Shown piece by piece: positions 1 through 7,925 of a stretch of 64,000 bases of DNA. Each line of letters starts with the position of its first letter. Positions within the stretch are counted from its first letter, which is position 1. The stretch lies in contig NZ_JAUFQQ010000003.1 in assembly GCF_030409845.1 (NCBI RefSeq), positions 992,001-1,056,000 on the forward strand, in the 5' to 3' direction. This DNA is from Flavobacterium branchiarum (GTDB lineage Bacteria > Bacteroidota > Bacteroidia > Flavobacteriales > Flavobacteriaceae). Under the pieces are notes generated by a model that was not told the origin of the DNA, ran no database searches, and saw only the letters and a list, made by a program, of their open reading frames with translations. The position numbers and the translations under genes are program-made.

Positions 1-350
1 CTATTATAATAAGCTGTTCTTCTAAAATTGATGAAAGTCAAATTGTAGGGAAATATGAAATTGATAAATTTGTTTTAAGAGATTCATTAATTAAAGTAGA
101 AGAATTTCGCTTACTATTATTGAATTCAGATAAAACTTTTGAGTTAAATAATTATCATAATAAATTGAATTCTAAAGGAATATGGAGAGTTAAAAAGACT
201 AGAAATAATGATGAAATTATTATAGAGTTTAGTTTTTCAGGGCGAAAAATAGAAGGATTGTTAAACGGTAATATTATCAGCTTTGTCTATCCAAACGATT
301 TTTATTTTGGAAAATATAATAATTTACTTTATGTAAAGTTGAGAAAGTGA
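1..350 (+). CDS. Lipoprotein, 5' end outside window (possible immunity protein)
   Basis: The frame is open from base 3 to the stop at 348-350 and begins before the window, so a start at the internal TTG (base 120) is unlikely. The visible 115 residues begin with a hydrophobic stretch and a lipobox-like Ile-Ile-Ser-Cys (Cys codon at 15-17), followed by a polar, Asn/Lys-rich domain with alternating short hydrophobic strands. This suggests a small secreted beta-rich lipoprotein. I do not recognise the family. Its place at the head of a run of Rhs tips and small lipoproteins suggests an immunity gene for an Rhs toxin (inference). A fragment resembling its last codons recurs near 8399-8431. Confidence 0.6.
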   Translation, partial: IIISCSSKIDESQIVGKYEIDKFVLRDSLIKVEEFRLLLLNSDKTFELNNYHNKLNSKGIWRVKKTRNNDEIIIEFSFSGRKIEGLLNGNIISFVYPNDFYFGKYNNLLYVKLRK

Positions 351-384
351 TGATAATGATCTGGCTGTCTCAAATTCGTGTTCT

Positions 385-408
385 GTGTGAAGGTGTCTGA
401 CTTCACAC
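385..408. repeat. Inter-cassette hairpin, copy 1
   Basis: Arms GTGTGAAG (385-392) and CTTCACAC (401-408) form an 8-bp perfect stem with an 8-base loop. A related hairpin with compensating base changes lies at 3229-3252, also just upstream of an Rhs tip, and the bases after both are similar. There is no clear T-run, so a simple terminator is uncertain. It may be part of the sequence duplicated with each tip cassette. Confidence 0.5.
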
Positions 409-483
409 CTGCAATGAGTATTTGATAAAACACAAAAAAACTAGCAATTTTGATTTATTCTAAAGGGTTCTATTTCACAACAC

Positions 484-1329
484 GTGGCTTACCTGCCCTT
501 TGGTGAAGTTCTGTTTGAGGAGCGTAGTTCCTCGTTTTCGAGTCCTAATCTTTTCAATGGAAAAGAACTCGACAGAGAAACCAATATGACCTATTATAGT
601 GCTAGGTATTTGGATATGAAGACGAGTCTTTGGTTAAATGTCGATCCATTGGCACTTTATAATCCTGTTTTTGAACATGAATTTTATTTTGATGGACAAC
701 ATAATGGTGGAGTTTATAATTCTGGGAAAAATTTAAACGTTTATGGATATTGTTATCAAAATCCAGTTCTATTTGTTGATCCAAATGGGAAACAGAATGT
801 TGCAGGTGCTTTAACTGGTGCTTTAATTGGAGGTGTCATCGGCGGAGGTCTTGATTATGGAAAACAAGTTTATAATAACTATCAAAAAGGTTTAAGTTTT
901 AAGGCTTCTTTAACGACAAATATTAATACGAGAAGTATTGTTGCTTCTGCTACCGAAGGAGCTATCAATGGAGCCGTAGCAGGATTTACTTCTGGAGGTT
1001 CATTGCTTCTCTCAACCGGAAAAGTTGCAGTTTCTCAAGCCGTAGGAGGTGTCGTAGGAGGTGTGGCTAAAAGAAAAATTAATAAGGAAGAGGTTTTTAA
1101 TACAGAGAAAATGTTAACTGATGGTATAGCTGGATTAGTTAGTGGCGGTATTTCAAATCAATTAGAAAAGAAGGTAGCGTCTAGGGTTGTTGCTGAAAAC
1201 ATTGGTAATAAGGTGGTTCGAGAAGTTGTTGTAAAAGCAGTAAAATCTACTGTTGTATCAGGTAGTAGGGCATTATCTAAAATTGCAGTAAAAAATGCTG
1301 AACAAAAAATAGTTCATCCAAGTAATTAA
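484..1329 (+). CDS. Orphan Rhs tip with glycine-rich variable C-terminal domain
   Basis: The frame is open from about base 454 with Rhs sequence (G-S-I-S-Q-H-V) before the GTG at 484. This is therefore a displaced 3' end of an rhs gene rather than an ordinary gene with its own start. Residues 1-55 are the Rhs-repeat-associated core (AYLPFGEVLFEE, LFNGKELDRET, YYSARYLD, SLWLNVDPLA), ending in F-V-D-P-N-G at 97-102. The variable part (about 103-281) has Gly-rich hydrophobic stretches at about 107-127 and 155-225, as in pre-toxin or membrane-active toxin tails. No catalytic motif is visible. The next gene encodes a membrane protein, the probable immunity partner. It could be expressed only after recombination onto a full-length rhs gene (inference). 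Confidence 0.75.
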   Translation: MAYLPFGEVLFEERSSSFSSPNLFNGKELDRETNMTYYSARYLDMKTSLWLNVDPLALYNPVFEHEFYFDGQHNGGVYNSGKNLNVYGYCYQNPVLFVDPNGKQNVAGALTGALIGGVIGGGLDYGKQVYNNYQKGLSFKASLTTNINTRSIVASATEGAINGAVAGFTSGGSLLLSTGKVAVSQAVGGVVGGVAKRKINKEEVFNTEKMLTDGIAGLVSGGISNQLEKKVASRVVAENIGNKVVREVVVKAVKSTVVSGSRALSKIAVKNAEQKIVHPSN

Positions 1330-1346
1330 AATAATAAATCAGAATC

Positions 1347-1766
1347 GTGGAAAATTTCAAACAGATAGTAGTTTTGCAGTTTAGTCAAAAACATAAAATT
1401 ATTAATTTTACATTAGGATTATTACTCTTTTGTTTTTTTGTTTTTTGCTATATTAATCTTGAAAAGGAGAGCAGTATTGTTTATAAAACAATAGATATAT
1501 TCTTAATTATATATACTGTCTATTTTTTGATTAATTCATTTGTTAAAAAAATCATCATCACTGAAGTATGCATAAAAGAGAAGAATTTGTTTTATAGTAA
1601 GAGTATTTTTTTTGATAAAATTGTAGGTTTAACTAAATATAATAATTACGGGTTAATAGTTAAAAAGAGATTTAATAATATCAAAATTTCTCATGAATAT
1701 GATTTTGATAAAAGAGTCATTGCTATTGATTACGTTTTATCTAAAACAAGTGTAGAGCATTCTTAA
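1347..1766 (+). CDS. Small membrane protein, probable Rhs immunity
   Basis: A 139-residue protein with a GTG start 17 bases after the preceding Rhs tip. It has two hydrophobic segments (about residues 20-38 and 48-64) followed by a basic cytoplasmic-type domain of about 70 residues. No family is recognised. Its position directly after an Rhs tip with a hydrophobic variable domain suggests an integral membrane immunity protein for that toxin. The next Rhs tip starts about 60 bases further on. Function is inferred from context only. Confidence 0.55.
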   Translation: MENFKQIVVLQFSQKHKIINFTLGLLLFCFFVFCYINLEKESSIVYKTIDIFLIIYTVYFLINSFVKKIIITEVCIKEKNLFYSKSIFFDKIVGLTKYNNYGLIVKKRFNNIKISHEYDFDKRVIAIDYVLSKTSVEHS

Positions 1767-1826
1767 AGAATCATAATGCCAGTCACTTAGGTAATTATAA
1801 TCCGAAATGGAAGTATTAGCCAATTC

Positions 1827-2678
1827 GTGGCGTACCTTCCATTTGGAAATGTACTCTTTGAGGAGCATAGTTCATCTTTTTCTAGTCCGTATTTGTTTAA
1901 TGGCAAAGAATTGGACAGAGAAACTGGGCTAAGCTATTTTCATGCAAGATACTATGATAATAAATATAATATTTGGTTAAATGTTGATAAAAAAGCAGAG
2001 AGATTCCAGAATTATGGAAGTTATATATATGCTTTTAATAATCCTGTTCGTTTTGTTGACCCTGATGGTAATGCGCCAATAGATCCTCCAGGGACGTGGG
2101 GTAAAATCAAAGCTTATGCGGATTATCAATGGAATACAAAAATCCCTAATGATTTAAAAAATATAAGAAATGAACTTGATAATGGATGGCGTTTTGAAAA
2201 AGGTTTGAAAGGCGGAAAAGCAGGCGGTTATGATTTTAGAAGCAGTTTTAGAAATACTGATGATTCAAGAGGGAAAGTTCAGAAAAGAAGAGGGAATAAC
2301 AATACGCAAGTTGTTGATATATCAGGTATTGATGCCTTGTCCACTTTTTTAAGTTTTAGTGCGGGAACAAAAACAATATCAAAAAGCGGAAAGATTGTTG
2401 GTGTTCTTACTGATTATGCAAAAGCCGTTCAGGCGACACCTAATGCTTGGTTTATTAGTCAGAATACAGGTGATGCGGTTAATCAAGAAATAATTGAGAT
2501 TACCAATAAGTTCTACACTGATAATGTAAATCACAATTCAGGTGAGAAAAAGGTTGTAGAAAGAGTTAGTGTGACAAAGGATACAATGATCAATACAAAA
2601 GATAAAGCTAAAGTGATATTAAATCAAAGAAGAAAAAATGAAGCAAGAAGACAAGAAGAGCAAAGAAAATTGGATTAA
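1827..2678 (+). CDS. Orphan Rhs tip with uncharacterised toxin domain
   Basis: This is a second displaced Rhs 3' end. Core residues 1-55 contain AYLPFGNVLFEEH, LFNGKELDRET, YFHARYYD and IWLNVD, ending in F-V-D-P-D-G near residues 76-81. The upstream H-L-G box of the repeat is present in another frame (about 1782-1800), so a small deletion separates it from this core. The C-terminal region (about 82-283) is charged, with an R-G-K-V-Q-K-R-R-G patch and a Lys/Arg/Glu-rich tail. I recognise no toxin fold. The end overlaps the next lipoprotein gene by 41 bases, the toxin/immunity arrangement seen throughout this locus. Confidence 0.7.
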   Translation: MAYLPFGNVLFEEHSSSFSSPYLFNGKELDRETGLSYFHARYYDNKYNIWLNVDKKAERFQNYGSYIYAFNNPVRFVDPDGNAPIDPPGTWGKIKAYADYQWNTKIPNDLKNIRNELDNGWRFEKGLKGGKAGGYDFRSSFRNTDDSRGKVQKRRGNNNTQVVDISGIDALSTFLSFSAGTKTISKSGKIVGVLTDYAKAVQATPNAWFISQNTGDAVNQEIIEITNKFYTDNVNHNSGEKKVVERVSVTKDTMINTKDKAKVILNQRRKNEARRQEEQRKLD

Positions 2679-3159
2679 AGTAATTAATTGTAAATACTAT
2701 TTAGGTTTAATTGTTTTATTATTTATTTCATGTAAAAATGAGATAAAAGATATTCCTGAAAATATTCCTAAAAATAATACTGTCCTCTTTGGTAAAATAG
2801 AAATTAATTTTCCAGATACTATAATTATTAACAAGGAATATAAAGGGTCTGTTATATATAGCTCTTTATTTGATACTTTAAATTTAGAAAAAGGGAAATA
2901 TCGTTTTGTTAGTTTATACTTAAAAGATTCTGAAAAAAAAACAAAATATTCTGATGTGAAAAAAGTTGCATATGATACTTTTGGGATGTATGAAGATAAA
3001 ATACGATTTAAGGTTGATTTTAAACAAATTGGTAATAACTATTTAAATGGATTTATTGAAGATGAAGTTTTTATTGAAGATGGAAAACCAAACGGTAAAA
3101 CAAGAATTATAAATAAAGTGAGTGAATTTCATAAACTAGTTTTTGTTAAAGAAAGGTAA
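2638..3159 (+). CDS. Lipoprotein, probable Rhs immunity
   Basis: A 173-residue protein. A long basic N-region is followed by a hydrophobic core and the lipobox L-F-I-S-C (Cys near residue 32), so it is probably exported and lipidated. The mature part is about 140 residues, beta-rich and Lys-rich. No family is recognised. The start lies inside the end of the preceding Rhs tip (41-base overlap), which ties it to that toxin as likely immunity protein. A hairpin and a further broken Rhs tip follow. Confidence 0.6.
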   Translation: MKQEDKKSKENWIKVINCKYYLGLIVLLFISCKNEIKDIPENIPKNNTVLFGKIEINFPDTIIINKEYKGSVIYSSLFDTLNLEKGKYRFVSLYLKDSEKKTKYSDVKKVAYDTFGMYEDKIRFKVDFKQIGNNYLNGFIEDEVFIEDGKPNGKTRIINKVSEFHKLVFVKER

Positions 3160-3228
3160 GTTATAAAAGAAAATTTCTCAAGTGGTGTAGCAGTTTTAAG
3201 TAAACCTGTTCTATGAATTTTGTTTTCA

Positions 3229-3252
3229 GTGCGAAGTTCTCTGACTTCGCAC
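3229..3252. repeat. Inter-cassette hairpin, copy 2
   Basis: Arms GTGCGAAGT (3229-3237) and ACTTCGCAC (3244-3252) form a 9-bp perfect stem with a 6-base loop. Compared with the hairpin at 385-408, both arms changed together (GTGCGAAG/CTTCGCAC against GTGTGAAG/CTTCACAC). The sequence after it (CACCTG, then a similar A-rich stretch to GAGCAATTT or TAGCAATTT) is also shared. Confidence 0.5.
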
Positions 3253-3296
3253 CTGAAAGGAGCATTTGATTAAAAAAAACCGAGCAATTTAAATTT

Positions 3297-3476
3297 TCCC
3301 GAAACGGAAGTATTAGTCAACATGTCGAGTATCTGCCCTTTGGTGAAGTTTTGTTTGAGGAGCATTCTAGCTCGTTTTCTAGTCCTAATCTCTTCAACGG
3401 AAAAGAACTCGACAGAGAAACCAATATGACCTATTATAGTGCTCGGTATTTGGATATGAAAACAAATAATAAATGA
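3297..3476 (+). pseudogene. Rhs tip remnant, truncated after the core
   Basis: The in-frame translation gives RNGSISQHVEYLPFGEV, then EEHSSSFSSPNLFNGKELD, then RETNMTYYSARYLDMK and a stop after four more codons. There is no DPxG box and no toxin domain. In another frame the last bases read Q-I-I-N-E-L-stop directly before the ATG of the next gene. That fits an internal deletion that fused the core to the last codons of a lost toxin while sparing the immunity gene (inference). Confidence 0.75.
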
Positions 3477-3483
3477 ACTGTAA

Positions 3484-4152
3484 ATGAATAATTTTAATTT
3501 TTTTATTGGTGTAATACTTTTTTCTTTTTTTTCTTGTAGAGAAAACGAAAAAAATAATAACAACCAAATGGATTTAACTCCTACTTTAATGGACTCCACT
3601 TTAATTGTTAAAAAGAATTTGAGCACGAAAATAGCTAAAGTAGAAAAACAAATTTTTCCTGATACAACAGTGAATAGTAAAATAATGCTATCTAATGATA
3701 AAAGCCTTAAAGAGTTTTATTCTAATGAAGTTAGTACATTAGAACGAATTAGAGAAAGTCCTGTTGTTGTTTTTACAAATAAAGATAATAGTGAATACTT
3801 AATTGCCTATCAATATGAAGGTGGTATAAAAAACTCATTTGATTGTTTTGAATTCGGCTACCTTAAAGACGATGAAAGTTTAGTTGAAATTTCTAAATTT
3901 GAAACTCCTGAAATTAAATTTACAACAGAGTCTAAAATTAGCTTAGGGCTAAATCTTCAAGAGATAGTTAATACAAAAGGTTTAAATTTTAAAACGGAAA
4001 TAAATGAAAATTTAAAAACCGTTATTTATAGAGATAACGATTATGATAATTCTTTGTTTTTGAAAAAATATAATATGCCAGGTTATTTTATGGAATTTAC
4101 ATTAAAGGATGACAAACTTATCAAGGTTAAATATGGATTTGATTATCCTTAG
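3484..4152 (+). CDS. Lipoprotein, probable orphan immunity
   Basis: A 222-residue protein with a short N-region, a hydrophobic core and the lipobox F-F-S-C (Cys 18). The mature domain is Asn/Lys/Glu-rich with no recognised family. The ATG lies one codon after the stop of the relic toxin tail described for 3297-3476, so it appears to be an immunity gene whose toxin has been deleted. It is followed after 54 bases by another lipoprotein gene of the NTF2-fold immunity type. Confidence 0.6.
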   Translation: MNNFNFFIGVILFSFFSCRENEKNNNNQMDLTPTLMDSTLIVKKNLSTKIAKVEKQIFPDTTVNSKIMLSNDKSLKEFYSNEVSTLERIRESPVVVFTNKDNSEYLIAYQYEGGIKNSFDCFEFGYLKDDESLVEISKFETPEIKFTTESKISLGLNLQEIVNTKGLNFKTEINENLKTVIYRDNDYDNSLFLKKYNMPGYFMEFTLKDDKLIKVKYGFDYP

Positions 4153-4206
4153 ATAGGGGGTAGGTTAAGACTTTAACCGTTCCTAAATCAATAAAATTTT
4201 AAAATT

Positions 4207-4542
4207 ATGAAAGAAAAAATATTATGTTTAATACTTGTGTTAGCAATTCCTCTGTTTGTAAGTTGCGATAGTAAAAATAAAATAAAAAGTGTAAAAATAA
4301 AAAATTGTGATGATTGTCTGGTTACACAAGAAGAAACTGCAATAAAGATTGCTGAAGCAATTTTATTTGAAAGGTTTAGTGAAAAAAAAATTAAAGAACA
4401 AAAACCATACATTGTGACTGTAAAAAACGATAGTATATGGGTACTAGATGGGACTTTTAATAAAATTGGATACGGAGGAACTTTTCATATTGAAATTTCA
4501 TCAAAAAACGGTAAAATTATTGATGTATTTCATTATAAATAG
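4207..4542 (+). CDS. NTF2-fold immunity lipoprotein (YbbC/YhhH type)
   Basis: A 111-residue lipoprotein with signal peptide and lipobox V-S-C (Cys 20). The mature part has the features of the NTF2-fold immunity family found beside polymorphic toxins: T-Q-E-E-T-A-I-K-I-A-E-A-I helix, YIVTVKNDSIWVLDG strand pair, GYGGTFHIEISSKNGKI and a C-terminal DVFHY. The length is normal for the family. No toxin gene precedes it, as its neighbour upstream is another lipoprotein. It therefore looks like an orphan immunity gene that may protect against toxins of kin or rival strains (inference). Confidence 0.75.
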   Translation: MKEKILCLILVLAIPLFVSCDSKNKIKSVKIKNCDDCLVTQEETAIKIAEAILFERFSEKKIKEQKPYIVTVKNDSIWVLDGTFNKIGYGGTFHIEISSKNGKIIDVFHYK

Positions 4543-4741
4543 TCCATGTTGGTGTGAGGATTCTGCTCGCGAAAACAAATAAAATCCATGAATGTTAATA
4601 TATCTAGGAATTTAAAACAGGGTTATAAAACAAGAATCTAAAATGTTAAAAACCTTTGTACCTAAAGTAAATTATCAATTTCAAAAAGTACTTTCAGTGC
4701 TGATGCCAAAACAAAAAACAAAAAATTTAAGGAAGATACAA

Positions 4742-5107
4742 ATGAATAAAAATAAAGTTTACAATTATATATCTAGATTTTTTATTATTTCCATCGTTGT
4801 TTATTTATTTGCGTCAATTTTTAAATGGTTTTTTATTGATTTTGTTTTGCAAAAACAAGCTTCTATAAAAAAAGGAGTAATTATAAATGAAGAAAATATT
4901 TATCCAAACCAAAATATTAGCCCTAGAAATTTTTCTTACTCATATAGTTTTCATGTAAATAATAAAGAATATAAAGGAGATTCTCAAAGTAGCAAATTTT
5001 CAGTAGGAGATTCAATAGAAGTTTTTTATTTAGAATATTGTCCTTCTATAAACAGGCCTGCATATTATTTAAGAGATGATGAAGAGAGTCTGAAATTGAG
5101 AAACTAA
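4742..5107 (+). CDS. Small membrane protein with DUF3592-like domain, probable immunity
   Basis: I chose the ATG at 4742, giving 121 residues, rather than the in-frame ATG at 4643. A purine-rich AAGGA precedes 4742. In another frame the 33 extra codons read as a Lys-rich toxin-like tail ending in D-T-N-E-stop that overlaps this ATG. One transmembrane segment lies at about residues 9-28. The extracytoplasmic or cytosolic domain has K-G-V-I-I, Y-S-Y-S-F-H-V-N-N-K-E-Y-K-G-D and F-S-V-G-D-S-I-E-V-F-Y, resembling DUF3592-type beta domains. The product at 7926-8327 has the same layout. Confidence 0.6.
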   Translation: MNKNKVYNYISRFFIISIVVYLFASIFKWFFIDFVLQKQASIKKGVIINEENIYPNQNISPRNFSYSYSFHVNNKEYKGDSQSSKFSVGDSIEVFYLEYCPSINRPAYYLRDDEESLKLRN

Positions 5108-5146
5108 ACCCAATTTTACGAATTTTTTGCGCTTTGCGAACACCCC

Positions 5147-5280
5147 TATCATTTAGGTAGTACTTCGTATATTACAATCCAAGAGGTCAATAGGCAAAGG
5201 ATTGTCACAGTTATAAAAATGCAATATTACAAGATGCTGATTTACATAAACTAGAATATAAACATAGTGGATACAAATAA
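5147..5280 (+). pseudogene. Rhs core relic and toxin tail relic
   Basis: Bases 5147-5176 read Y-H-L-G-S-T-S-Y-I-T, the H-L-G-S-T box that begins the Rhs core segment elsewhere in this locus. The rest of the core is missing. In another frame the following bases encode a short tail ending K-L-E-Y-K-H-S-G-Y-K-stop (stop 5278-5280), which overlaps the GTG start of the DUF2750 gene at 5267. This is best read as a cassette whose core and most of whose toxin were deleted, leaving only both ends. Confidence 0.55.
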
Positions 5281-5650
5281 AAAAATAGAAAATATACTTA
5301 AGCTATCTAAAAAAGATAAATATGATTACTTTATTAGAAAGGTTGTTGATTTTCAATTAATATGGGGGCTTAATAATGATGGATGGGCATTATTGGGAGA
5401 TGATCTTGATAACCAAATATTCCCATTTTGGCCAGAAAAAGAATTAGCAGAATTATGTGCCGTTGATAAATGGTCTGGATATAATGCGGAATCAATTGAT
5501 TTAAATTTGTTTTTAGAAAAATGGATTCCTGGAATGGAGAAGGATAATATATTTGTAAGTATTTTTTATACACCTCAATCTAAAGGTTTAACAGTCTCTT
5601 CTGAAAAATTGGGGAATGATATAAACGAAGAATTAGAAGAGTATGAATAA
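5267..5650 (+). CDS. DUF2750 family protein, probable immunity
   Basis: A 127-residue soluble protein with a GTG start that overlaps the relic toxin tail by 14 bases. It has the conserved DUF2750 features: W-G-L-N-N-D-G-W-A-L (33-42), F-W-P-E-K-E-L-A-E-L-C (54-64), W-x-G-Y and F-L-E-K-W-I-P-G-M (82-90), then a V-S-I-F-Y-T-P strand and a C-terminal S-S-E-K-L. The family's function is not established. The position after a toxin tail suggests a cytoplasmic immunity protein (inference). The stop overlaps the start of the next gene by 8 bases, so the two are probably co-translated. Confidence 0.75.
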   Translation: MDTNKKIENILKLSKKDKYDYFIRKVVDFQLIWGLNNDGWALLGDDLDNQIFPFWPEKELAELCAVDKWSGYNAESIDLNLFLEKWIPGMEKDNIFVSIFYTPQSKGLTVSSEKLGNDINEELEEYE

Positions 5651-5912
5651 ATTTTTAACCTTATATTTGGTTGGTTCTGTAATTATGTTTTTGATATCTT
5701 TTTTATCTGGTTTTGAGGATGATATTTATTTAAACAAACATCATGAAGGAACATGGTATAAAGATGTATTAAATTACTTTGAATATTATACTTTATGGGT
5801 ACTTCCATACTGGTGGTTGATAATAATTTTGGGAGGTTTAATCTTAGCACTTATTATATTTTTATCAAATTTATTTTTACGAGCTGCTTATCGCTATATA
5901 AAAAAGGACTAG
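5643..5912 (+). CDS. Small two-helix membrane protein
   Basis: An 89-residue protein starting inside the end of the DUF2750 gene (8-base overlap). It has hydrophobic segments at about residues 5-22 and 52-78, separated by an acidic, aromatic-rich loop (Y-F-E-Y-Y-T-L-W). No family is recognised. Tight coupling to the DUF2750 gene suggests a shared role, perhaps as a second immunity component. Inference from context only. Confidence 0.5.
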   Translation: MNKFLTLYLVGSVIMFLISFLSGFEDDIYLNKHHEGTWYKDVLNYFEYYTLWVLPYWWLIIILGGLILALIIFLSNLFLRAAYRYIKKD

Positions 5913-6053
5913 TATTTCTTTCAGTCGGATACACAACTATAGGGCTTCTTCTTCTATTCTTTTGAATCTGATATCTTAGCAGGAGCAGTATATTGAATTT
6001 AAAAAAAATAATAATAAAAAGAAGTAATGAAATATAATATTAAACTTTAAATT

Positions 6054-6437
6054 ATGCTTATAAATTTTTTTTACACAATTTTTGTATTATGCCTTAATTA
6101 TATAATTTATAAAAAAATAAATGATGGTAAACTCAATAAAAAACATTTATTGGCTCTAATTACATATGGGTTGTCTGTAGTTATTTTTAATTACGTATTT
6201 GGTGTTTTATCTAATAAGCTGATATTATTTTTATTACTTTTTTCTTTTTCAATTATACTTTTTTCTTTTTTAAAATCTTTCATTAATGTATATGAAAAAA
6301 GCAATTTAATAGATGAGAAAAAAGTAGCTAAAGTTAAGTTTATTATGCTTAATGTAATTATGCCTATAATGATAACAGTTTATCAGATTTTGATTATTTG
6401 GTCAGAAGGCTTATTTGATAAAATGATTAATAAATAA
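6054..6437 (+). CDS. Small multi-pass membrane protein, possible orphan immunity
   Basis: A 127-residue protein with four predicted membrane segments (about 3-20, 33-50, 55-76 and 98-117) and short basic loops. No family is recognised. It lies 141 bases after the previous membrane protein and is followed by Rhs relics and a terminator at 6630. Membrane proteins of this kind are common immunity partners for pore-forming or inner-membrane-targeting toxins. Here no toxin remains beside it. Confidence 0.45.
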   Translation: MLINFFYTIFVLCLNYIIYKKINDGKLNKKHLLALITYGLSVVIFNYVFGVLSNKLILFLLLFSFSIILFSFLKSFINVYEKSNLIDEKKVAKVKFIMLNVIMPIMITVYQILIIWSEGLFDKMINK

Positions 6438-6690
6438 TTTTTATCAGCTAGTCTAAGTCTTAAATAATATTGTGTTAGTGTAATGTTTCAATCTCGCATC
6501 AAGGAAGTTGTACAATTTCTGCTTTTGCAATTTTTTTTAAATGTACATTCCCTAATAGCGCGGATATGAAGACGATGCTAGCGCAGAAATTCTTTTCCGT
6601 GGTCATAAGCTAATAAAAGAATTAAACATAAAAAACCTCGCCAAGTGTGAGGTTTTTTGTCATTAAGAAATTACAAGGTCATAGAGATCT
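6438..6690. other. Non-coding spacer with faint Rhs relic
   Basis: No gene is seen. Bases 6560-6575 read A-D-M-K-T, matching the end of the Rhs core (L-D-M-K-T) found at 613-627 and 3450-3464, and run on to two stops near 6615. This is probably another eroded tip. The terminator hairpin at 6630-6658 is listed separately. Confidence 0.4.
6630..6658 (+). terminator. Rho-independent terminator in the Rhs cassette region
   Basis: The arms AAAAAACCTC and GAGGTTTTTT are separated by a 9-base loop, ending in a T-run. It would end transcription arriving from the membrane-protein genes at 5643-6437. Confidence 0.75.
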
Positions 6691-7052
6691 AATCATTTAG
6701 GTAGTACTTCGTATATTACAACCCGAAACGGGAGTATTAGTCAATTCGTGGCGTACATTGCCTTTGGTGAAGTTCTCTTTGAAGAGCATAGTTCCTCGTT
6801 TTCTAGTCCTAATCTTTTCAACGGAAAAGAGTTAGACAGAGAAACGAATATGATCTATTACAACGCTAGGTATCTGGATGTAAGGGTATTAAATTAGGTG
6901 TAGATTCAGATAGACATGTTCGACATCCAATCCAAGATATGTTTGCTCACAACTTGCCTGGTACTCAATAACCTGGGTTTACCACTTTAAGTAATTCAAT
7001 AAAACCATTTGTACAATACGGTAATAGTTCTAATAAATTCACACATTATTAA
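6691..7052 (+). pseudogene. Broken Rhs tip with decayed toxin tail
   Basis: Bases 6691-6894 read N-H-L-G-S-T-S-Y-I-T-T-R-N-G, then FVAYIAFGEVLFEEHSSSFS, then LFNGKELDRETNM and YYNARYLD, with a stop at 6895. From 6882 another frame reads K-G-I-K-L-G-V-D-S-D-R-H, then HPIQDMFAHNLPGTQ, a stop at 6969, and further sequence ending F-T-H-Y-stop at 7050-7052. The pattern is a core plus toxin tail carrying one frameshift and one nonsense mutation. The following lipoprotein gene at 7055 begins three bases after the tail's stop and looks like the surviving immunity gene. Confidence 0.75.
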
Positions 7053-7054
7053 TC

Positions 7055-7606
7055 ATGAAAAAAATATTATTTTATAGTTGCATTATATGTTCATTTATTT
7101 CTTGTAGAATGAATACATATGAATTAAAAAACAACTTAACAAAAGTTCCTTACGACAAAAGTGTTTATAAAAATAAGATCAATTTTGATAAAGAGTTACT
7201 TAAAGTAGTTGATACGTCAGTAGTTTATGAAGAGTTTAGTGTTAAATATAATATTTTGAAAAGGTTGGATAGTCATATTGAAAATAGATTTTATGGAGTT
7301 TATAGATTTTATTCAAATGGATATTTAAATTTATTTTATCTAGATAGACAATTAAGCCAAAGTGTTAATGATTTTAATCCTGACTATAATGGTTATCGAG
7401 GGGTTTATTACAAAGAAGAAGGTAAAATTAAATCAGATTTATTTTCAATTATAAATGATTGGGGTTGGGCTGGGAGAATAAAAGAAACTTATAGTTTTGT
7501 TGGAGATACTTTAATTGTAAAGAATGATAAGCCTAGAAGTAATACATATAAATATGTGAAGCGTAAATTACCGATTGAATATCTAAAATATAAAGCAGAT
7601 TGGTAA
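7055..7606 (+). CDS. Lipoprotein, probable immunity to the decayed Rhs toxin
   Basis: A 183-residue protein. The signal peptide ends in the lipobox F-I-S-C (Cys 17). The mature domain is Tyr/Asn-rich with Y-R-F-Y-S-N-G-Y-L-N-L-F-Y and G-Y-R-G-V-Y-Y-K-E-E-G-K strands, suggesting a beta-sheet lipoprotein. No family is recognised. It directly follows the decayed toxin tail ending at 7052. It is followed by yet another Rhs relic at 7649. Confidence 0.6.
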   Translation: MKKILFYSCIICSFISCRMNTYELKNNLTKVPYDKSVYKNKINFDKELLKVVDTSVVYEEFSVKYNILKRLDSHIENRFYGVYRFYSNGYLNLFYLDRQLSQSVNDFNPDYNGYRGVYYKEEGKIKSDLFSIINDWGWAGRIKETYSFVGDTLIVKNDKPRSNTYKYVKRKLPIEYLKYKADW

Positions 7607-7648
7607 TCAGGAAAATAAAGTTGAATCTCATTGGTCGGATTTCATCCC

Positions 7649-7921
7649 GATCATTTAGGTAGTACTTAGTATATTACAACCCGAAACGGAAGTATTAGCC
7701 AATTCGTGGCATACCTTCCCTTTGTTGAAGTTTTGTTTGAAGAGTATAGTTTATTATTTCTAGTTCTAATTCATTTAAGAGAAAGGAGTTATATGGAAAA
7801 ACGAATATGTTATATTCTAATAAAGCTACTATTTATTAAAGTGAGGGCGATGTTGTAAAAGTAGTATAGGAAATAGAATAACAGATAAAATTAAATATTT
7901 TTTTGGAATAGGAAAAGATTA
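7649..7921 (+). pseudogene. Degenerate Rhs tip (nonsense and frameshift)
   Basis: Bases 7649-7740 read D-H-L-G-S-T-stop-Y-I-T-T-R-N-G, then FVAYLPFVEVLFEEYS: a TAG replaces Ser in the H-L-G-S-T-S box. After a frame change the sequence continues S-S-S-N-S-F-K-R-K-E-L-Y-G-K-T-N-M, a decayed version of SSPNLFNGKELDRETNM. A last frame reads S-I-G-N-R-I-T-D-K-I-K-Y-F-F-G-I-G-K-D-stop just before the ATG at 7926, probably the toxin's end. It is the most diverged copy in the locus. Confidence 0.7.
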
Positions 7922-7925
7922 AAAT

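Noticed and set aside
3270..3626. 118-codon reverse-strand frame
   Set aside because: It is antisense to the Rhs remnant and the next lipoprotein, both with recognisable content on the + strand; the frame has no domain.
4643..4741. 33-codon N-terminal extension of the membrane protein at 4742
   Set aside because: The ATG at 4742 has a better ribosome-binding sequence and overlaps the stop of a toxin-tail relic, as other immunity starts here do; the extension is toxin-tail DNA read out of frame.
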